Assembly: GCA_910583695.1 (NCBI GenBank)
Contig: CAJTZL010000009.1
Span: 1-61,412 of the forward strand
Reading direction: 5' to 3'
DNA from: an uncultured Oscillibacter sp.
GTDB lineage: Bacteria > Bacillota > Clostridia > Oscillospirales > Oscillospiraceae
DNA: 61,412 nucleotides
Below the pieces are notes generated by a model, which was not told the origin of the DNA, searched no databases, and was given only the letters and a program-made list of their open reading frames with translations. Position 1 is the stretch's first letter; every line of letters starts with the position of its first letter. The position numbers and the translations under genes were made by a program. Positions 7,503 through 16,488 of the stretch are shown one piece after another.

Positions 7503-7934
7503 TTACAAAACGTCGATATACCCAATGCCAAACTCATCCAGGCGCCGCGTCAGCTTCATGTCTGGAACCTCCAGGAAGCTCAGCTCCACCAGGAACTGCG
7601 CCTCACAGCCTGGCTCCAGATGACCGACGTAGGTCTTCCCGTCCGGCGTGGAGCAGACGGCATGCAAATGGGGGACGCCGTCCAGCACGATCCCCTGCAG
7701 GCAGCCAAGCTCCACCGGGGCCTCCAGAGTATAGTAATAGTCGGAGGGCGTGTCGGAGCACGCCTTGATGCCGTGCAGGCTCAGCTTGCGAAAAGAGCCG
7801 ATCCCGGAGAGCAATACGGCATTTTTCACCTGCTTTTCCTTGAGTCCCTCCGTAATGGATTCCAAAACCGGGTCTCCCTTGCGAAGGTGCATAACGATGA
7901 CGCGCCCATACTCTTTAAAGTCAAATGTCCTCAT
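7503..7934 (-). CDS. PPC/DUF296-domain protein
   Basis: A 143-residue protein consisting of one PPC (DUF296) domain. The signature His cluster PHLHAV and the following VGHLEPGCEA, near residue 88 onward, are the metal-site residues of bacterial stand-alone PPC proteins. In plants this fold is part of AT-hook DNA-binding proteins; bacterial versions are trimeric, of uncertain function, and often sit in catabolic operons. It is the first gene of the operon with BKACE and the ribokinase, 51 bp upstream of BKACE, and lies behind the operator-bearing promoter at 7961-8016. A small-molecule sensor or enzyme role is possible. Confidence 0.8.
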   Translation of the reverse strand: MRTFDFKEYGRVIVMHLRKGDPVLESITEGLKEKQVKNAVLLSGIGSFRKLSLHGIKACSDTPSDYYYTLEAPVELGCLQGIVLDGVPHLHAVCSTPDGKTYVGHLEPGCEAQFLVELSFLEVPDMKLTRRLDEFGIGYIDVL

Positions 7935-7960
7935 CTCAGCAGCCTCTTTTCTTTTTGTTT

Positions 7961-8016
7961 GAAAACGTTTACATCTTGGCGTTTCTGATTATACTCGATT
8001 TTTATGAAAAAAGCAA
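7961..8016 (-). promoter_or_regulatory. Promoter and LacI/cre-type operator of the PPC operon
   Basis: On the minus strand TTGCTT (8011-8016) and TATAAT (7988-7993) are separated by exactly 17 bases. Downstream of the -10, the palindromic operator TGAAAACGTTTACA covers 7960-7973. It matches the LacI-family half-site pattern and also the CcpA cre consensus in all fixed positions. Binding here would block transcription of the PPC-BKACE-kinase operon. Confidence 0.75.
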
Positions 8017-8144
8017 CAGGAAATTTTGTAATTGAGATGATTCACAAATTTCGAGGGGCGGCTCTGTCAACTTTGACGGTGAACGCTCCGGATTCCTTTG
8101 CCAAGGCGCTTTGAAAGACGAGACGGCGGCGGGAAAGAAGGGGA

Positions 8145-8174
8145 TTTACAAATCCGGACGGACGTGGTTATAAT
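8145..8174 (+). promoter_or_regulatory. Promoter of the pucR-like gene
   Basis: TTTACA (8145-8150) and TATAAT (8169-8174) with 18 bases between them, 35 bp before the gene's start codon. It is divergent from the PPC operon promoter. Confidence 0.6.
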
Positions 8175-8209
8175 ATGATTGCCGATTTTATCATGGAGGT
8201 TGGCGTCTT

Positions 8210-9337
8210 ATGGACGAAAGAGTTTTTCAGGAATTCCTCGCCAGGTTTTCCGACGCGTCAGACCTGAAAGCCGCGATCATAGACGATAGCGGATTTATTT
8301 CCGCCAGCTTCCGGGCGGACCAGGTCGGCTCGTTTCACGAGGCTGCGTATCGCATTCTGCAAGGCTCCCCCGGCTCCGCCGAGTGTATTCCGGATGAAGA
8401 GGTCCCCGGCAAACCGCCGGTTTTCTATACGCCCTTAGAGCGAAACGGCCAGCTTGTCGGCCTGCTGGAGCTGACCGGCGAGGAACAGCAGACCCGAATT
8501 TACGCCCGGGTCATGAAGCTGGCTATTGAGAGCATGCTACAGCATGAGGTCAGCGCCGTCCGACTGCAAAAATACAACACGAAGTTTGATCTGTTTGTGC
8601 AGAAGCTCATTTATGACCCGCAGGCATCCCGCTCCGAGCTGGAGGCCCGGGCCTCCAGGCTTGGTTTTTTGTATGACTGCATGAGGATCCCCGTGTTCAT
8701 CACCACAGACACCATTCGGGACTTCAGCGAGCTTGTTCAGCAGGGCTCCGACAATCCCCACTATCATACCCAGGATATCATGACCCTGAGCCGAAGCGGA
8801 AATGTCACCCTGTTTGTTTACCTGGGCTATGGGGAGGACGTTCTGCGGTCCTACCGGGAGTATTTGGAGGATTATCTGAAATGGTGGAGGGAGGCGATGA
8901 CCGCCGCAGGATGCCGGTATCAAATGCACATCGGCAGCATCCAAAGCAACCTGCTCTATTACCGCTCTGCCTACGACCACGCGGTCTGGCTGAACAACAC
9001 CGCGCGGTGCGAGGCGGATATGAACTGGTTCTATGATTATACAGAGCCCTTTTTGAAAAGCAGCATTCCCGTTATGGAGTTTAAGGAGATTTTTGACGTC
9101 TTTGCCGAAAACCTCCCCACCGACTTTCTGGATTCCTACAAGAAGCTGCTGGACAGCCTGATCCTCTGTGACTTCAACCTTCTGCCGGCCAGCAAACGGC
9201 TCTATGTCCATAAAAATACGCTTTCCTTTCGTCTGGGGAAAATCCGGGAGCGCCTGAACATCAATCTTATGCAGGACCCGAAGCAGCGGGAGTTCGCCAG
9301 CAATTTCTGCCTGTATCTGAAAATGCTTCTGCCATAG
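8210..9337 (+). CDS. PucR-family transcriptional regulator
   Basis: A 375-residue regulator starting eleven bases after a GGAGGT site. The last 60 residues hold the PucR-type helix-turn-helix (SKRLYVHKNTLSFRLGKIRE), a C-terminal position typical of the family. The long N-terminal part, residues 1-300, lacks a recognised domain by eye and probably senses the pathway substrate. It stands between the divergent PPC-BKACE operon and the aldolase-kinase operon, so it may control either; PucR/CdaR proteins usually activate purine or sugar-diacid catabolism. A terminator follows at 9368-9396. Confidence 0.85.
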   Translation: MDERVFQEFLARFSDASDLKAAIIDDSGFISASFRADQVGSFHEAAYRILQGSPGSAECIPDEEVPGKPPVFYTPLERNGQLVGLLELTGEEQQTRIYARVMKLAIESMLQHEVSAVRLQKYNTKFDLFVQKLIYDPQASRSELEARASRLGFLYDCMRIPVFITTDTIRDFSELVQQGSDNPHYHTQDIMTLSRSGNVTLFVYLGYGEDVLRSYREYLEDYLKWWREAMTAAGCRYQMHIGSIQSNLLYYRSAYDHAVWLNNTARCEADMNWFYDYTEPFLKSSIPVMEFKEIFDVFAENLPTDFLDSYKKLLDSLILCDFNLLPASKRLYVHKNTLSFRLGKIRERLNINLMQDPKQREFASNFCLYLKMLLP

Positions 9338-9367
9338 GGCGCCCCGGCCTTTCGCACGTCCCTGCAC

Positions 9368-9398
9368 AAGCCTCCGGTTCATTCAGCCGGGGGCTTTT
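9368..9398 (+). terminator. Terminator after the pucR-like gene
   Basis: AAGCCTCCGG (9368-9377) pairs with CCGGGGGCTT (9387-9396), with one wobble pair, followed by TTTTCTTC. The remaining bases to 9635 contain no gene; a promoter for the next operon must be there, but I see only weak candidates. Confidence 0.7.
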
Positions 9399-9635
9399 CT
9401 TCGTCCCGTCCGGGGCATTTCCCCGGCTGTCCCCGCAAGCCGCGGCGCTTTCCCGTCTAAAATTTGTGTTCAGGAAACAAGAAACATTTCAATATTTATT
9501 TTGCGGTAAAAGGCGGATTTCCCGTCGCTATGCTAAGATGGTTGCAGGAAGTGCGGAAGCAGGACGGCCGCACCGGCCGTCTTGGCTGCGCATGAGGACA
9601 AGGTACGCAGAAACTGCGGGAAAGGAGCTTATAGC

Positions 9636-10289
9636 ATGGATGGTAAACGAGAGGTCTCTTACGCGGAGGAGCGCCGGGCGCGGCAGGAGCTGGTAAAATG
9701 GGGAAAGGAGCTCTACGATCAGGGATTGGTAAAGGGCAGCGGCGGGAACCTGTCCGTCCGTCTGGAGGACGGCACAGTGCTGATGACCCCCACCGGCTGG
9801 TTCCTGGGGCATATGACGGAGGAATGCATCAGTCATATCACCATGGAGGGAATGCTTTTGGACGGCGAAGCCCCCACAAAGGAAGTCCCTCTTCACCTGG
9901 CGGTATACCAGGAGCGGCCAAACGTCTGCGCAGTCTGCCACACCCACTCCCTCTACGCCACGGCCTACGCCAGCTCCGTAGAGGACGGCGCCGTGATGCC
10001 GGTATACGTTCCCAGTCTTGCCGCAAAGGTGGGTCCCGTCCAGGTGACTGCTTTTGCCCTGCCGGGCTCTGAACAGCTGGGAGAAAACGTCCGGATCGGC
10101 ATCCGGAGCTCCAACGGCACGCTGTTGTCCAATCACGGCGTTGTGGCCGTGGGAAAGGACATGGCCGCCGCCGTCTCCGCGGCAAATGAGATCGAGAACA
10201 ACGCGATGCTGCACTTTATCTCCCGGCAGACGGTCAAGCCGATTCCCCGGGACGCAGTGGAAGCGCTGTACCGAAAGGTCTCTCTTTGA
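9636..10289 (+). CDS. Class II aldolase/adducin-family protein (FucA/AraD/OtnC type)
   Basis: A 217-residue zinc-dependent class II aldolase. Relatives include L-fuculose-phosphate aldolase, L-ribulose-5-phosphate epimerase AraD and the 3-oxo-tetronate-4-phosphate decarboxylase OtnC. The motif GSGGNLSVR binds the phosphate. The metal site is built from the HTHS histidines and the later His in SNHGVV, with Glu in KEVPLHLAVY as the likely catalytic acid. I start at 9636 because AAAGGAG lies nine bases upstream; an ATG at 9582 has none. It heads a five-gene plus-strand operon with dehydrogenases and two FGGY kinases, which would supply a phosphorylated ketose or keto acid for it to split. Confidence 0.85.
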   Translation: MDGKREVSYAEERRARQELVKWGKELYDQGLVKGSGGNLSVRLEDGTVLMTPTGWFLGHMTEECISHITMEGMLLDGEAPTKEVPLHLAVYQERPNVCAVCHTHSLYATAYASSVEDGAVMPVYVPSLAAKVGPVQVTAFALPGSEQLGENVRIGIRSSNGTLLSNHGVVAVGKDMAAAVSAANEIENNAMLHFISRQTVKPIPRDAVEALYRKVSL

Positions 10290-10324
10290 ATTGGGGAACA
10301 TCAAAAACGACAGGGAGAATGAAT

Positions 10325-11380
10325 ATGAAAGAGCATATGATGCGGGCCCTGGTCTTCAAAGGGCCCAAGCATTTCGAGGTTGAAGAACGCCCCATTCCCT
10401 CCATCACGGAGGATGAGATCCTGGTGCGGGTAAAATACGGCGGCGTCTGCGGAACGGACAACCGGATCTACCAGGGGACCAAGATCATCGACGCGCCCCG
10501 CATCACCGGGCATGAATTTTCCGGCGTCATTGAAGCGATTGGGCAGAATGTAGAGGGATATCAGATTGGCCAGCGTGTCAGCGTGTATCCCATGATCTTC
10601 TGCGGCAAATGCCACTGCTGTCAGGAGGGCCGAACCAACATCTGCGTAAACCGCACCACCATCGGCTATGAGATCGACGGCGGATTTGCTCAATACGTGC
10701 GGATTCCGAAGGAGGCCATTGCCTGCGGCAATGTCGTGAATATCCCGGACAGCGTTTCCGACGAGGTGGCCGCCATCTCCGAGCCCATCGCCGCCGCCTA
10801 TCACGGCATCCAGCAGGCCCAGCTCCGGGACGGGGATACCTTTGTCATCGTAGGCGCGGGCCCCATCGGCCTCTTTCACGTCCAGCTCTCCAAGAGCGTG
10901 AATCTGAAGAAGCTGATCGTAATTGAGCCTATTGAGGAAAAGCGGCGCATGGCCCGGGAGATGGGCGCGGATATCGTGATCGACCCGGTCTCCGAAGACG
11001 CCAGCGCCATCATCCTGGAGGCCACAGAAAAGCGCGGGGCCGACGCTGTCATCATCGACGTAGGCGTCCCCAGCGTACTGGAGCAGTCCCTCGCGTACGT
11101 GAAAAAAGGCGGACGCTTCGTTATTTTCGCGGGCAATCCCGTAGGCTCCACCATCAGCATCGACCCCAATATCATCCACTATAAGGAGCTGCTGGTCACT
11201 GGTTCTTCCTCCTCCTCCTCCGACAACCAGCGGGAGGTCTTCCGCCTGCTGGACAGCGGGAAGGTGGACTGCAGCCGGATGGTCTCCGGCGTGTTCGCCC
11301 TGGAGGACTGGAAAACTGCATTTGACATGAAATCGAATTATAAGGGAGTCAAAACCATCCTGGACCCCTGGAAGGAGTGA
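10325..11380 (+). CDS. Zinc-dependent alcohol dehydrogenase (MDR family)
   Basis: A 351-residue medium-chain dehydrogenase that would oxidise a polyol or sugar-acid hydroxyl with NAD(P). The catalytic zinc ligands are Cys in GGVCGTDNR and the His-Glu of TGHEFSGVI. The four structural zinc cysteines are in CGKCHCCQEGRTNIC. The nucleotide site is VGAGPIGLFHVQ. The start at 10325 is preceded by GGGAG; an in-frame ATG at 10340 is possible. It resembles the threonine or sorbitol dehydrogenase-like group; the substrate is unknown. It lies 35 bp after the aldolase gene and is followed closely by the next gene. Confidence 0.88.
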   Translation: MKEHMMRALVFKGPKHFEVEERPIPSITEDEILVRVKYGGVCGTDNRIYQGTKIIDAPRITGHEFSGVIEAIGQNVEGYQIGQRVSVYPMIFCGKCHCCQEGRTNICVNRTTIGYEIDGGFAQYVRIPKEAIACGNVVNIPDSVSDEVAAISEPIAAAYHGIQQAQLRDGDTFVIVGAGPIGLFHVQLSKSVNLKKLIVIEPIEEKRRMAREMGADIVIDPVSEDASAIILEATEKRGADAVIIDVGVPSVLEQSLAYVKKGGRFVIFAGNPVGSTISIDPNIIHYKELLVTGSSSSSSDNQREVFRLLDSGKVDCSRMVSGVFALEDWKTAFDMKSNYKGVKTILDPWKE

Positions 11381-11385
11381 CGTTT

Positions 11386-12360
11386 ATGAAAGCGTTTGTT
11401 TCCGCTCAAATGACAGAGGCAGGCAAAAAAAAGCTGGCGGAGTACGTGGACGAGATCCGCTACGGCGGCTGGGGCACCACCGGAAAGAAGCTCACGCCGG
11501 AGGAGCTGGCGGCCGAAGCGGCGGACTGCGAGCTTCTGGTCATCTGCTATGAGGAGATCAACGACTACGTGCTGGACCACCTGCCGAAGCTGAAGTTCAT
11601 CGCGTGCTCCCGCAGCGGCGTGGAAAATGTGGACAGGGACGCCGTGCACCGCCACAACGTTCCCGTATCCTTCTCCCCCGGCCGCAACGCCAACGCCGTG
11701 GCGGAGCTGGCGGTGGGCCTGATGCTCTGCGCCCTCCGGCACATTCCCAAGACTTATCACTACATCGCCTCCCGGCAGTGGAACCGCGTCCCCTGGGATA
11801 TTGCGGGCAACACCTCCTTCAAGACCTTCGACGGCTTCGAGCTCTCGGGCAAAACCGTAGGCCTCGTGGGCTGCGGAGCCATTGCCCGCCGGGTGGCCAG
11901 TCTGCTTTCCGGCTTTGAGGTTCAAACCATCGCCTATGACCCCTATGTGACCGAGTGGCCCCAGGGGATTCGCGGCGTGAGCTGGGATGAGCTGTTCTCC
12001 ACGTCCGACATTGTCAGCCTTCACTGCAAGCTGACGGAGGACACCCGGGGGATTGTCAACGCCGCCGCGCTGGGCCAGATGAAGCCCACCTCCGTCCTGG
12101 TCAACACCGCCCGGGGCGCCCTGGTCAATGAAGACGACCTCTGTGAGGCGCTTCGTGCAGGGCGGCCCGCCTGCGCCGCACTGGATGTCCAGATTCATGA
12201 GCCCATGGAGCGTGACTCCAAGCTCCTGGAGTTGGATAACCTGATTCTGACGCCTCATATCGGGGGCGCTTCCCGGGACATTATCGCCCAGCAGACCCGC
12301 ATCCTTTTGGAGGACATCGACGCATTCTTTAAAACGGGAAGGCCCCTCCATGCTGTCTGA
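11386..12360 (+). CDS. D-isomer-specific 2-hydroxyacid dehydrogenase
   Basis: A 324-residue NAD-dependent dehydrogenase of the SerA/GhrB superfamily, which interconverts 2-keto and D-2-hydroxy acids. The Rossmann loop is GLVGCGAIARRV. The catalytic triad is visible as Arg in VNTARGALV, Glu in QIHEPMER and His in LTPHIGGAS. The start is ATG 11386 after GGAAGGAG; it begins five bases beyond the stop of the alcohol dehydrogenase gene. Its 3' end overlaps the first kinase gene by 11 bp, which implies translational coupling. Confidence 0.9.
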   Translation: MKAFVSAQMTEAGKKKLAEYVDEIRYGGWGTTGKKLTPEELAAEAADCELLVICYEEINDYVLDHLPKLKFIACSRSGVENVDRDAVHRHNVPVSFSPGRNANAVAELAVGLMLCALRHIPKTYHYIASRQWNRVPWDIAGNTSFKTFDGFELSGKTVGLVGCGAIARRVASLLSGFEVQTIAYDPYVTEWPQGIRGVSWDELFSTSDIVSLHCKLTEDTRGIVNAAALGQMKPTSVLVNTARGALVNEDDLCEALRAGRPACAALDVQIHEPMERDSKLLELDNLILTPHIGGASRDIIAQQTRILLEDIDAFFKTGRPLHAV

Positions 12361-13846
12361 AACAGACATCTTTCTGGGCCTGGACGTGGGCACCACCAGC
12401 GTCAAGGCCGGTCTGGTAAACGGCTGCGGCCGCGGTCTGGCGCAGGCCGGCCAGGAGTATCCCACCCGCTTCCTTGGCCGGAACCGTGTCGAGCAATCTC
12501 CTTGGGATTGGTGGGACGCCGCTACAAAGGCGGTCCGCCGCCTGGTGTCGGAGCATTCCGCTCTGGCCCGGGCCGTTCGCGGAATTTCGATCAGCAGCCA
12601 AGCGCCCACCCTCTTTGCCATCGACCAGTCGGGCCGGCCTGTCAGAGACGGCATGATCTGGATGGATCAGCGGGCCGGGGATGTCTGCCGGGACCAGCTG
12701 GCGGGCCACAGGGCCTATATTCAGGAAATCACCGGGAACCGCCTCAACGCCTACTTCGCGCTGCCGAAGCTCTTGTGGCAGAAGGAGCACGAACCGGAAG
12801 CCTACCGGAGGGCCTGGAAATACCTGCAAATCAACGGCTGGCTGGTATTCCGGCTGACGGGCCAATGCTCAGTGGACCTGTCCAGTGCAGCCCTGACCCA
12901 GACGCTGAACATCCGCACCCTGCGGACGGAGGAGGGACTGTTCTCCCGGCTGGGCCTGGATGCCGAAAAGTGGCCGGAGGTATACGCCTGCGGCGAGTGC
13001 GTCGGAACGGTGACGAAGGAAGCCGCTCGCTTGTGGGGGATTCCTCCGGGGATTCCCGTTGCCGCCGGCTGCATCGACGGCGCATCCTCCCCGTTGGGCC
13101 TGAATCTGGTGCGGCCCGGCGAAATCTTTGAGATGAGCGGGCAGAGCTCCGGCATCGGCGTGATCCTCCCGGCCCCGGAGTTTCACCCCAATCTCTGCCT
13201 GATGAAGCACGCGCTCCCCGGTCTCTGGCTGCAAAAGGGCAGCATGTCCTGTTCCGGCGGTTCCCTGAAGTGGTTCCGGGACCAGGTGGACGGCCGGCCC
13301 GGCGCTTCCTTTGAGGAGTACAGCCGCTTGGCGGAGTCCTCCGTCCCCGGCGCTCATGGGGTGACGTTCCTGCCCTATCTCTGCGGAGAGCGTGCACCGC
13401 TGTGGGACCGCAGTCTGAGGGGCATGTTCTTCGGCCTTGGCATGGACACCGGAAAGGCCGATCTGGTCCGGGCGGTTATGGAAGGCACCGCCTTTGCCCT
13501 CCGGACCATTTTGGACGAATTTCAAGACCCACGCATTCATGAGAAAATACTTTTAGGCACCGGAGGCGGCTACCGCAGCCGGGTCTGGTCCCAGATCAAA
13601 AGCGACGTGCTCAACTGCACCATTCGGGTCCGTCAGGCGGATTTTGATGCGGCTCTCCGGGGGAACGCCCTGCTGGCGATGCAGGCCCTGGGAGAGACAC
13701 CCCCGGCAAACCGGGAAGACTCTCCGGAGCACGCTGCGCTCTACCGGCCTGATCCCGGAACCCGGGAGCTGTATGAGCATCGGTATCAGCACTATTGCCA
13801 TATCTTTCAGACGAATCGAGCACTGTTTGAGCAAAATGAGGTGTGA
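12350..13846 (+). CDS. FGGY-family carbohydrate kinase 1
   Basis: A 498-residue FGGY kinase in the xylulokinase-like branch. The N-terminal phosphate loop reads FLGLDVGTTSVKAG. WMDQRAGDVC supplies the substrate-side Asp region, and the C-terminal GGGYRSRVWSQIKSD motif closes the nucleotide site. Family members phosphorylate ketoses, polyols or sugar acids; autoinducer-2 kinase LsrK also belongs here. Start and stop overlap with the genes on both sides in an operon arrangement. The presence of a second FGGY gene immediately after suggests two substrates or a paralogous pair. Confidence 0.88.
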   Translation: MLSETDIFLGLDVGTTSVKAGLVNGCGRGLAQAGQEYPTRFLGRNRVEQSPWDWWDAATKAVRRLVSEHSALARAVRGISISSQAPTLFAIDQSGRPVRDGMIWMDQRAGDVCRDQLAGHRAYIQEITGNRLNAYFALPKLLWQKEHEPEAYRRAWKYLQINGWLVFRLTGQCSVDLSSAALTQTLNIRTLRTEEGLFSRLGLDAEKWPEVYACGECVGTVTKEAARLWGIPPGIPVAAGCIDGASSPLGLNLVRPGEIFEMSGQSSGIGVILPAPEFHPNLCLMKHALPGLWLQKGSMSCSGGSLKWFRDQVDGRPGASFEEYSRLAESSVPGAHGVTFLPYLCGERAPLWDRSLRGMFFGLGMDTGKADLVRAVMEGTAFALRTILDEFQDPRIHEKILLGTGGGYRSRVWSQIKSDVLNCTIRVRQADFDAALRGNALLAMQALGETPPANREDSPEHAALYRPDPGTRELYEHRYQHYCHIFQTNRALFEQNEV

Positions 13847-13848
13847 TC

Positions 13849-15321
13849 ATGCTGGCAGGAATTGACGTTGGCTCCACCGGCCTGAAGGTCTCTCTTTTTT
13901 CCGAGACCGGGGAGCGTCTGCAATACGCGTACCGGGAGTACATGCTGAACTATCACGGCAGCCGGGTGGAGCTGGACCCGGAGGTCTGGTGGCGGAGCCT
14001 TTGCTCCTGTGTTGAGGAGATCGCTGGGAAGTGCAGCCTTTCCGGGCTGCGCGGCCTGGCAATCAGTCACGCCAATGCCCTGATCCTGGCGGACGCGGAG
14101 CTCCGCCCGCTCTTCCCTGCCATCATGCAGCTGGACAAGCGGGGGGAGGAGATGCTCCCCCTCCTGGACGAGGAGCTGGGCGGCGGGCACATCTTTGAAA
14201 TCACCGGAAACCGCATCGCAGCAGGATATGTCTGGGGGCCCACACTGAAGTGGCTCTCTGTCCATGAACCGGAGGCGTACCGCCGCGTGCGCTACCTTTT
14301 TAACCCCGCCAGCTATCTGGTCATGCGGCTGACGGGCGCTTACTGCATGGACTGCACCCGAGCGGCCACGACCATGCTCTGTGACATCCGCAAGGGCGTC
14401 TGGTCTTCTGAGCTCTGCACCTATTTCCAGCTCCCCCCGGAGGTCCTGCCCAAGCTGTGCCATGGGGACGAGATCGTCGGCGCCACTACCGGAAGCGGGA
14501 ACCTTCCCAGCGGGATTCCCATGGCGGCGGGAGTCATGGATACCGTGTCCGCCATGGTGGGCTTGTCCTCCGGTCAGGCGGAGGACGCCCTGATTCTAGG
14601 CAGTGTGGGGCGCTTCGGCTTGAAGGTCCGGCAGCTCGACCGGCGTTTTCTCAATACGGTGACGCCGGACCGGAGCGCCTGCGTTGCCATGACACCGGTC
14701 AACAACGCGGGCCTCGCCATCCGCTGGGCCCGGGACCTTCTTCTCGGGTCCACCGGCCAGCGAAGCTACGGCCAGCTGAACCAGCTGGCCGCCCAAGCGC
14801 CTCCCGGCGCGGACGGTCTGCTGTTCCTCCCATACCTCAACGGCGCCAGCTGCCCAAACTGGGACAGCGGCGTCCGGGGCTGCTTTTTGAACATCGGAGC
14901 CCAGCATACGCGGGCTCACTTTGCCCGGGCGGTCTTTGAGGGCGTGGGCTATGCTCTGGCGGAAAACCTGCTGGCCCTGCGGAAGGAAGGCGCAATCCGC
15001 TCCCTGGATCGCATCTTCTGCGGCGGCGGGGGCGCAAACAGTCAGCTCTGGACGCAGATCCTCTGCGATATTCTGGGCTGCGGACTGATCATACCGGAGA
15101 ACCTGGAGACCGAGACCATCGGCTGCGCACTACTGGCGGGCCAAGCCGCAGGAGCACTGGAGAATCGGGCCTCCTGGAACCGCCCCTTGCGAACCCTGCA
15201 GCCTAACGAGGAGGCCCACGAGCTGTACCAGCAGGGCCTGGAGACCTTTATAAGCCGCTATGCTCTGCTCCGTGAAATGCAGAAGGCCCCGTGCCCCTCC
15301 GCACGGTGTGAATTTTATTGA
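13849..15321 (+). CDS. FGGY-family carbohydrate kinase 2
   Basis: A 490-residue FGGY kinase starting LAGIDVGSTGLKVS. The ATG at 13849 is two bases after the preceding stop; a GTG at 13843 in the same frame is an alternative. It keeps the C-terminal GGGGANSQLWTQILCDI loop. It is clearly distant from its neighbour, sharing family motifs but few long identical stretches, so it is not a recent duplication. Last gene of the operon that starts with the aldolase at 9636. No clear terminator follows before the operator-flanked promoter at 15378. Confidence 0.87.
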   Translation: MLAGIDVGSTGLKVSLFSETGERLQYAYREYMLNYHGSRVELDPEVWWRSLCSCVEEIAGKCSLSGLRGLAISHANALILADAELRPLFPAIMQLDKRGEEMLPLLDEELGGGHIFEITGNRIAAGYVWGPTLKWLSVHEPEAYRRVRYLFNPASYLVMRLTGAYCMDCTRAATTMLCDIRKGVWSSELCTYFQLPPEVLPKLCHGDEIVGATTGSGNLPSGIPMAAGVMDTVSAMVGLSSGQAEDALILGSVGRFGLKVRQLDRRFLNTVTPDRSACVAMTPVNNAGLAIRWARDLLLGSTGQRSYGQLNQLAAQAPPGADGLLFLPYLNGASCPNWDSGVRGCFLNIGAQHTRAHFARAVFEGVGYALAENLLALRKEGAIRSLDRIFCGGGGANSQLWTQILCDILGCGLIIPENLETETIGCALLAGQAAGALENRASWNRPLRTLQPNEEAHELYQQGLETFISRYALLREMQKAPCPSARCEFY

Positions 15322-15356
15322 GTTTGCATAAAAACCGGCGTTCAGATTGTCAGAAC

Positions 15357-15430
15357 TTGAAAACGTTTACTTTTTGATTGACAGCCCTGCGCCCGCGTGT
15401 TATTATAATCTTACGAGGAAACGTTTACAT
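15357..15430 (+). promoter_or_regulatory. Promoter flanked by two LacI/cre-type operators
   Basis: TTGACA (15378-15383) and TATTAT (15401-15406) are 17 bases apart. One operator, TGAAAACGTTTAC (15358-15370), lies just upstream of the -35, and a second, GGAAACGTTTACA (15417-15429), just past the -10. Their centres are 58 bp apart. Two sites bracketing one promoter suggest cooperative or looping repression. Confidence 0.78.
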
Positions 15431-15473
15431 TCCTGCTTGGTATTATTTTTTGCTCTATTGGGAGGTAATTATT

Positions 15474-16364
15474 TTGAAAATCGGATTTATTGGCCTGGGG
15501 GCTATGGGACGGCCCATGTCAAAAAACCTGCTCCGCGCAGGTCACGAGGTTCATGTGTATGACATTGTTCCCGCCGCAGTGGAAGAGCTGGTCGGCTGCG
15601 GTGCCATTGCCGAGCCGAACAACAAGGCGGTAGCCGCCGCCGCCGGCGTCGTCATCACCATGCTGCCAAACTCTCCCCATGTAAAGGCTGCGGTCACTGG
15701 TCCCGACGGCATTTTGGCCGGAAAGCACGAAGGGACGATCCTGCTGGAGATGAGCTCCATCGCGCCTCTGGCCACGAAGGAGATCGGGAAGCTGTGCGAA
15801 GAGGCTGGCGTTCCCATGCTGGAGGCCCCCGTCTCAGGCGGCGTCGGCGGCGCGGCGGAGGGCAAGCTGGCCATTATGTGCGGCGGCAGCGAGGAACTCT
15901 TCCAGCAGCTGAAGCCCATTTTGGACGTGCTGGGTTCGTCCCTCTGCCTCTGCGGAGGCCTGGGTGCAGGCAACACCACCAAGCTGGTAAACCAGCACAT
16001 CATCGCTGTTGAAATCGCCGCTGTGGCAGAGGCCTTTGCCATGGGCAAGAAGGCCGGCGTCGAACCGGAGGTGGTGTACAACGCCATCCGAGGCGGCTAC
16101 GCCAATTCCAGAGTTCTGGACGGCAAGCTCACCGCCGCGATGGACCGGGAGTTCAAGGCCGGGTTCCGACTGGATCTGCATATCAAGGACATGGCCAACG
16201 CCGTGGAAACCGGTTGTGCCGTAGGCGCACCCATGCCCCTGGGCAGTCTGGTGTTGGACATGATGAAATACCTGTCTGCCAACGGCCTGGGAAGCGAAGA
16301 CAACGCTGCCCTCATGAAATATTACGAAAAGCTGGCGGGATTGGAGTTCGGCCGGGCACAATAA
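15474..16364 (+). CDS. GarR-like 3-hydroxyacid (tartronate semialdehyde) reductase
   Basis: A 296-residue beta-hydroxyacid dehydrogenase of the 3-hydroxyisobutyrate dehydrogenase/GarR family. I take TTG 15474 as the start, since GGGAGG lies eight bases upstream and the protein then begins directly with the Rossmann loop KIGFIGLGAMGRPMSKNL. The substrate motif EAPVSGGVGGAAEGKL and the catalytic Lys region GNTTKLVNQH follow. Family members act on tartronate semialdehyde, 3-hydroxyisobutyrate or four-carbon sugar acids (LtnD, DenD). It begins the second plus-strand block of the island, behind the doubly operated promoter. A strong terminator follows at 16386-16440. Confidence 0.9.
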   Translation: MKIGFIGLGAMGRPMSKNLLRAGHEVHVYDIVPAAVEELVGCGAIAEPNNKAVAAAAGVVITMLPNSPHVKAAVTGPDGILAGKHEGTILLEMSSIAPLATKEIGKLCEEAGVPMLEAPVSGGVGGAAEGKLAIMCGGSEELFQQLKPILDVLGSSLCLCGGLGAGNTTKLVNQHIIAVEIAAVAEAFAMGKKAGVEPEVVYNAIRGGYANSRVLDGKLTAAMDREFKAGFRLDLHIKDMANAVETGCAVGAPMPLGSLVLDMMKYLSANGLGSEDNAALMKYYEKLAGLEFGRAQ

Positions 16365-16385
16365 TCAAAATTATGAACCATTAAC

Positions 16386-16440
16386 GTGGAGGGGAGGAAA
16401 AAGATACGGTATTTTCCTCCCCTCCACCCGCTCTATTTTT
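16386..16440 (+). terminator. Strong terminator after the garR-like gene
   Basis: GTGGAGGGGAGGAAAA (16386-16401) pairs perfectly over 16 bp with its complement at 16412-16427, and a T-run follows at 16435-16440. Expression of the downstream genes then requires readthrough or another promoter, which I do not see clearly. Confidence 0.8.
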
Positions 16441-16488
16441 TCCTGGCGTTACAGCATCCCGATAAAAAGACCGATGGGAGATCGCGTC

